From: CAYGUI01 sp964353115 | GTDB lineage: Bacteria > Pseudomonadota > Gammaproteobacteria > JAGOUU01 | DNA length: 9,938 nt | NCBI GenBank assembly: GCA_964353115.1 | Contig: CAYGUI010000048.1 | Coordinates: forward strand, 1-9,938 | Direction: 5' to 3' | Shown: piece by piece, positions 6,249-9,938 of the stretch | Position numbering within the stretch: position 1 is the first letter of the stretch | How the letters are laid out: each line of letters opens with the position of its first letter | Translations under genes and position numbers: made by a program | The notes under the pieces: model-generated | Database searches by the model: none | Seen by the model: only the letters and a program-made list of their open reading frames with translations | Told to the model about the DNA's origin: nothing

Positions 6249-6581
6249 ATGTCAAAATATACTATCTATGATCCAGTAATAGAACGAGATCATGAAGTTG
6301 TCGGCGGTCCTTGGTGTTTTTCTATCGATAAAAAAAGGGCTTATATTGCTTTTCCAAATCAAGAGCTAGCAAAAAAATTCGTTCATTTATGGGGCGGATC
6401 ATTTATAGCTGATGTGATTGAAATTGAAGAGCTTGGTGGTGAGCGAGAAGAATTATTAGATGATGTTGAGCATTTATTATTTATTACTAATGAAGCCGAT
6501 ATGGAAAGCTTGGTGAAGGATGTCGATAAGTTTCCATATAACCATTTTTTAATTCCTAGATATTTAACTATGGTTCATTAG
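6249..6581 (+). CDS. Small protein of unknown function (110 aa)
   Basis: I do not recognise this family with confidence. The protein is soluble and acidic, with no signal peptide, membrane segment or cysteine cluster. It starts MSKYTIYDPVIERDHEVVGGPWCFS. A short beta-rich N-terminal stretch (about 20-35, PWCFSIDKKRAYIAFPN) leads to a helix with ELAKKFVHLWGG. An acidic middle (EIEELGGEREELLDDVEHL) follows, then a C-terminal DMESLVKDVDKF segment. The layout is loosely reminiscent of small DUF2750-type proteins, but that is only an impression. The start at 6249 is supported by a good ribosome binding site, and an own promoter is plausible. Its stop codon (6579-6581) overlaps the stop of the antiporter gene on the other strand, leaving no room for a terminator between them. 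Codon use resembles its neighbours, so it looks native and expressed. Confidence 0.8.
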   Translation: MSKYTIYDPVIERDHEVVGGPWCFSIDKKRAYIAFPNQELAKKFVHLWGGSFIADVIEIEELGGEREELLDDVEHLLFITNEADMESLVKDVDKFPYNHFLIPRYLTMVH

Positions 6582-7783
6582 GATTCACTAGGATTTTTTT
6601 TAGGAAAAATATACTTTAATATTTTATCAGCGATTTGATTATTATAAGTAACAATAAAAGGTGATAAGCACATTGATGTGATTATCCCGGCTAATATAAC
6701 TTGGGCATAATCTTCTTTAAAAATATTATATTGCATGCCAAGTGTTAATAAGGCAAAACCAAATTCTCCAGAGTGAGAGAGGATAATACCCGTTCTAATT
6801 GCAGTTTTAGGCGGTACTCTTCCAAAAAAACTAGCTATAAATGATATTGAAACAGATTTAAATAAAGTAATCATAGTTAGCAAAAATATAACCCAATACC
6901 AATTTTTGCCGATAGAAAAAATATCTAGTTGTGCTCCAACAGTAATAAAGAAAAATCCTAATAATACGTCTTTAAAAGGTTTAATATCCCGCTGAATTTC
7001 TTCCAAATATGCACTTTCACCAAGTGCAACTCCAGCTAAAAATGCTCCAAGAGCAAATGATAATCCCATTGAATGTGTTATCAAGGCAGCAATTAAAATT
7101 ATTACCAGCGTAGTTAACATGAATATTTCAGATGACTTACTTTTAGCTATTCGCCTATAAACAAAAGGTAAAATATTTTTGCCAAATAAAATCATAAATA
7201 ATAATGCTGCAAAACCCTTTAATAGCATTAATGCTAAAAGATAAATAATTTCGTTATCCGCTGCACCTGAGCCAAGGGTTGGAATTATAATTAAAAAAGG
7301 TACTGCAGCAATATCTTGAAATAGTAAAATAGCAAAAGATAAGCGACCATAATTAGTATGAAATTCATTTTGCTCTGCTAATAATTTAGTGATGATAGCT
7401 GTAGATGATAGTGCTATAGCAGCAGAAGCGATTATAGCACCTTGGGCACGCATGCCTAAAAACCAGGCTACAATTGCTGGGAAAATAGTGCCAATAATAA
7501 CTTGTAGGCCACCTACTAATATAATATTTTTTCTTTGTTGCGATAATTTATCAAATGATAATTCAAGGCCAATAGTAAATAATAAAAATACAATTCCGAA
7601 TTCAGCGAGAAGTTTTAAATTATTATCAAGATAAAATAAATCAATGCCACTTTTTCCTAAAATAATTCCAACAAGCAGGTACCCTAAAATACTTGGTAAT
7701 TTTAATTTTTGAAAAAATAATACAGATATTAACGATAGTAATAAAATTGCAACTATGGAGAAAATAGGAGAGGTTAATATCAT
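6578..7783 (-). CDS. KefB/CPA2-type monovalent cation:proton antiporter, membrane domain only
   Basis: Inner-membrane antiporter of the CPA2 family, expected to exchange H+ for K+ or Na+. The protein is hydrophobic throughout, with about 12-13 helices. Family motifs (numbered from the ATG at 7783): LPSILGYLLVGIILG ending at 43, LLFTIGLELS near 67-76, LFQDIAAVPF with Q156-D157, GAFLAGVALGES at 246-257, FFFITVGAQLD and SHSGEFGF at 336-343. KefB and KefC are about 600 aa and carry a C-terminal NAD-binding RCK/TrkA-N domain; this protein ends after 401 aa with a short charged tail, so that gating domain is absent. I prefer the ATG at 7783 over a TTG two codons upstream. No strong Shine-Dalgarno sequence is seen. 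It follows the GGDEF gene by 12 bp and likely shares its transcript. The transported ion cannot be told. Confidence 0.9.
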   Translation of the reverse strand: MILTSPIFSIVAILLLSLISVLFFQKLKLPSILGYLLVGIILGKSGIDLFYLDNNLKLLAEFGIVFLLFTIGLELSFDKLSQQRKNIILVGGLQVIIGTIFPAIVAWFLGMRAQGAIIASAAIALSSTAIITKLLAEQNEFHTNYGRLSFAILLFQDIAAVPFLIIIPTLGSGAADNEIIYLLALMLLKGFAALLFMILFGKNILPFVYRRIAKSKSSEIFMLTTLVIILIAALITHSMGLSFALGAFLAGVALGESAYLEEIQRDIKPFKDVLLGFFFITVGAQLDIFSIGKNWYWVIFLLTMITLFKSVSISFIASFFGRVPPKTAIRTGIILSHSGEFGFALLTLGMQYNIFKEDYAQVILAGIITSMCLSPFIVTYNNQIADKILKYIFPKKNPSES

Positions 7784-7795
7784 GACCAAATTAAT

Positions 7796-9172
7796 TTATT
7801 TATTGGAAGAAAAATAAAAAATATCGTTACTATTCTTAGCCTTGTACATAGCCTGATCTGCTTTATTAAGTAATATAGAGCTATCAGTACCTTGCTCAGG
7901 AAAAAATGCAACTCCGATGCTCAATTCTATTACAATTTTTTGATTCTTAAAAACTAATTTTTCGTAAAAAAGTCCTAATAATTTTTCAATAGATTTTTTA
8001 CATTCTTCTTGATTATTTATATTAGTTAAAACAACAGCGAATTCATCGCCGCCATAGCGACTTACAATATCACTTTCACGAAAGGATTTTTTCAAGTTTT
8101 CGGCTGTAAAAATTAATGCCGCATCCCCGGCATCATGCCCATATTGATCATTTATGGCTTTAAAGTTGTCAATATCAATAAATAATATCGCGCCATTATT
8201 ATTACCGTAACGTTTTGCGCTAGCTAGCATTTTATTTAAACCTTCAAATAGCAATGTTCTATTCGCCAGGTTAGTTAATTGATCATAATTTGCTAGAAAT
8301 TTTAATTCTTTATTTGCAGCTTCTAATTCTTTTTTTATAGCTTCAATTTTTGCTATATATCGTGCACGTGATAATTCGTGTTCAATCCAATCTTTAAGTA
8401 ATTCAATAAAATCAAAATCTTCTTTACTAAAATTAGGTTTGCGAACTTTTTTACTGAAAAAAGCAAGAGCCCCATATTTTTCATTATTTATAACTAATGG
8501 AATTCCAATATATGCTTCTATTTTAAATTTTTGATAACAAGGATGCTTGTCTAAATTTTCAATTTCTGCAATTTCAGAAAAAGAAAAAATTTTGTTTTCT
8601 TTAAATGTATATTGACAGTAGGTCTCCTGTAATTTCAAGCTCATGCCAGCTCTAAATTCTTTTGATATTGGAAAAGTGTATCGAATAAGATATGCGCCTT
8701 CATCTTCATTAATTTCTGCAATTATTGCTGTATCAAGGTGATAAAATTTTAACCCCATTTCCAGGGCCTGAGATATTTTCTCACTTAAAGATAAGTTCTT
8801 ATTGTAACTAATATCACCTAGTTCTTTTAAGACTTTTTCATATTGTAAGGATGTCCTTGTTTCATAAAAACAAATCATCATTTCGTCATCAGATAAATCT
8901 TGTATAGTCGCACTTATACGGCGACCATTTTTTAGCATTAATTCTATTTCATTAGTATTATTTTTATTATTTTTAAAAATAGAAAATATTTTTTTACAGG
9001 AGTCATCAGAAATTAAATCTTTTAAATTTAATTCAGTAAATTTACTAATTTTATGATTAGCTATGCGTTCAATAGCTGGGTTGGCATAAGTAATCTGCAT
9101 TGTGACGTCAGTAACCAGTATGGGGCTATAGATGCCATCTAGTATGCTTATAGGGTATGTATTCTTATTCAT
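7796..9172 (-). CDS. PAS–GAF–GGDEF diguanylate cyclase
   Basis: Predicted cytoplasmic sensor enzyme making cyclic di-GMP from two GTP. There is no signal peptide or membrane helix. A PAS domain occupies about 1-105 (PILVTDVTMQITYANPA). A GAF domain follows at about 120-265 (ending in the IGIPLVINNEKYGALAFFSKK strands and a helix). A short coiled-coil linker (about 268-292, rich in K and E) leads to the GGDEF domain at about 293-458. Catalytic features are intact: metal ligand D333 in FIDIDNFKAIND, GGDEF at 374-378 with E377, and the C-terminal ADQAMYKAK. An I-site RESD (R365-D368) sits exactly five residues before GGDEF, so product inhibition by c-di-GMP is expected. Ligands of the PAS and GAF domains are unknown. 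No EAL domain is present. It is the first gene of a leftward pair with the antiporter. The ATG at 9172 lacks a clear Shine-Dalgarno sequence. Confidence 0.95.
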   Translation of the reverse strand: MNKNTYPISILDGIYSPILVTDVTMQITYANPAIERIANHKISKFTELNLKDLISDDSCKKIFSIFKNNKNNTNEIELMLKNGRRISATIQDLSDDEMMICFYETRTSLQYEKVLKELGDISYNKNLSLSEKISQALEMGLKFYHLDTAIIAEINEDEGAYLIRYTFPISKEFRAGMSLKLQETYCQYTFKENKIFSFSEIAEIENLDKHPCYQKFKIEAYIGIPLVINNEKYGALAFFSKKVRKPNFSKEDFDFIELLKDWIEHELSRARYIAKIEAIKKELEAANKELKFLANYDQLTNLANRTLLFEGLNKMLASAKRYGNNNGAILFIDIDNFKAINDQYGHDAGDAALIFTAENLKKSFRESDIVSRYGGDEFAVVLTNINNQEECKKSIEKLLGLFYEKLVFKNQKIVIELSIGVAFFPEQGTDSSILLNKADQAMYKAKNSNDIFYFSSNK

Positions 9173-9229
9173 ATGTTTAAGTTTAGAACAAGGGGCTATA
9201 TTTTAAAAGTGATGCTATATTTATAAAAT

Positions 9230-9938
9230 ATGATGAAAAATAACTTATTATTACGGGACAGGTTAGAGAACCTATTATTTTTAATTGGATGGTTTGGACT
9301 ATTAATATTTTTTATAGTGTATCCAGTAAAGGTATTTGATACTTCTATAGTTTTTCATATAGTTTTTGTATTAGGTATTTACTCTGTTTCTAATTCAAAT
9401 AACTTATTTTTTGTGGGGCTGTCACTTGCTGGCGCCCTTTATATCATCACAGCATTTGCTCTTCACTTTATTACTTATTTTTTTGTACCAAATTTAATAA
9501 ATATTTACTCAGTATTTCATATCCAATACCCAACCCCTGTCATAATGCTCGCCATCATCGCTTTAGGGGTAATATTACGGGTTTCAACGAGTAAATTATT
9601 TATTAAATATAAAGATATTATGGCTTTTCCGTTAATTATATTAATTGATGGTTTAATTATCAGTATGATTTTATTGCAATCAATAAGGTACCAGGAAGTT
9701 CAGGTTATTAATGCTAAAACGTTTCAACAGGCGCAAAGCATTATTAGCTTACTGAAGCTATCAGGAGATAGTAAGCAACAAGAGGTTATACGCCAGTATA
9801 TAAATGGTCAAAATAATTATAATATTTATCTGCAGACGGGGGAGTATGTTTATAGTCCCGAAATAATAAGAATAAATGAATGGGCTTATCAGAAAAATTT
9901 TAAAATTAATAATCTTAAATCACATTTAATAATTTCAC
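9230..9938 (+). CDS. Multi-pass membrane protein of unknown function, 3'-truncated by the window edge
   Basis: An open frame begins with tandem ATG codons (9230 and 9233) and runs to the end of the window without a stop (236 codons). The protein starts MMKNNLLLRDRLENLLFLIG. Hydrophobic stretches fall at about 14-32, 40-54, 59-86, 100-117 and 130-150, giving roughly five helices, followed by a hydrophilic region from about residue 152 onward (YQEVQVINAKTFQQAQSI). That layout, helices first and then a soluble domain, is common in sensory signalling proteins such as histidine kinases or GGDEF/EAL proteins, but no catalytic domain is visible here, so this is only a possibility. It is divergent from the diguanylate cyclase gene, with 57 bp between them. 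I do not recognise a family. Confidence 0.75.
   Translation, partial: MMKNNLLLRDRLENLLFLIGWFGLLIFFIVYPVKVFDTSIVFHIVFVLGIYSVSNSNNLFFVGLSLAGALYIITAFALHFITYFFVPNLINIYSVFHIQYPTPVIMLAIIALGVILRVSTSKLFIKYKDIMAFPLIILIDGLIISMILLQSIRYQEVQVINAKTFQQAQSIISLLKLSGDSKQQEVIRQYINGQNNYNIYLQTGEYVYSPEIIRINEWAYQKNFKINNLKSHLIIS

Noticed and set aside
7389..7634. 81-codon open frame antisense to the antiporter gene
   Set aside because: It is explained by the codon pattern of the membrane protein on the other strand; no start signals are seen.
7784..7789. TTG start two codons upstream for the antiporter
   Set aside because: It has no better ribosome binding site than the ATG at 7783, and ATG is the likelier start.
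9173..9229. Divergent promoter between the diguanylate cyclase and the last gene
   Set aside because: The 57 bp are AT-rich with TATATT-like words, but I could not pair any with a convincing -35 on either strand.

Overview
The window is strongly AT-rich chromosomal DNA. The gene pairs dnaB–alr and rdgB–hemW, and the proteins themselves (an LPS-type phosphoethanolamine transferase, an HemW close to the enterobacterial form), point to a low-GC gammaproteobacterium. Francisella/Legionella-like lineages would fit, but I cannot name the species from sequence alone.

Layout. The left part (2–3868) reads rightward: the 3' part of a membrane phosphoethanolamine transferase (its 5' end lies outside the window), then the replicative helicase gene dnaB eight bases later, then alr (alanine racemase), which begins inside the end of dnaB. 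The centre (about 3874–4435) is a compact element: a 107-aa DUF559 endonuclease-like gene enclosed by two inverted arms of roughly 90 and 110 bp. The arms are built from 25-nt tandem units and two GC-rich hairpins. The element exactly fills the gap between the convergent stop codons of alr and hemW. The next block (4438–6155) is leftward: rdgB and hemW, overlapping by 19 bp. A short divergent promoter region (6156–6248) separates rdgB from a rightward 110-aa gene that I cannot identify. That gene ends in a 4-bp tail overlap with a leftward two-gene unit: a PAS–GAF–GGDEF diguanylate cyclase followed by a CPA2/KefB-type antiporter without a regulatory RCK domain. The last 709 bases hold the start of a rightward multi-pass membrane protein that runs off the window.

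How it fits together. Most genes are housekeeping: replication (dnaB), peptidoglycan precursor D-alanine (alr), nucleotide pool cleaning (rdgB) and heme handling (hemW). The envelope and signalling genes (phosphoethanolamine transferase, GGDEF protein, antiporter, terminal membrane protein) are the more variable layer. The most unusual object is the DUF559 gene with its arms. It looks like a small self-contained mobile or repeat-propagating unit, and the two arms show arm-specific changes that keep hairpin pairing intact.
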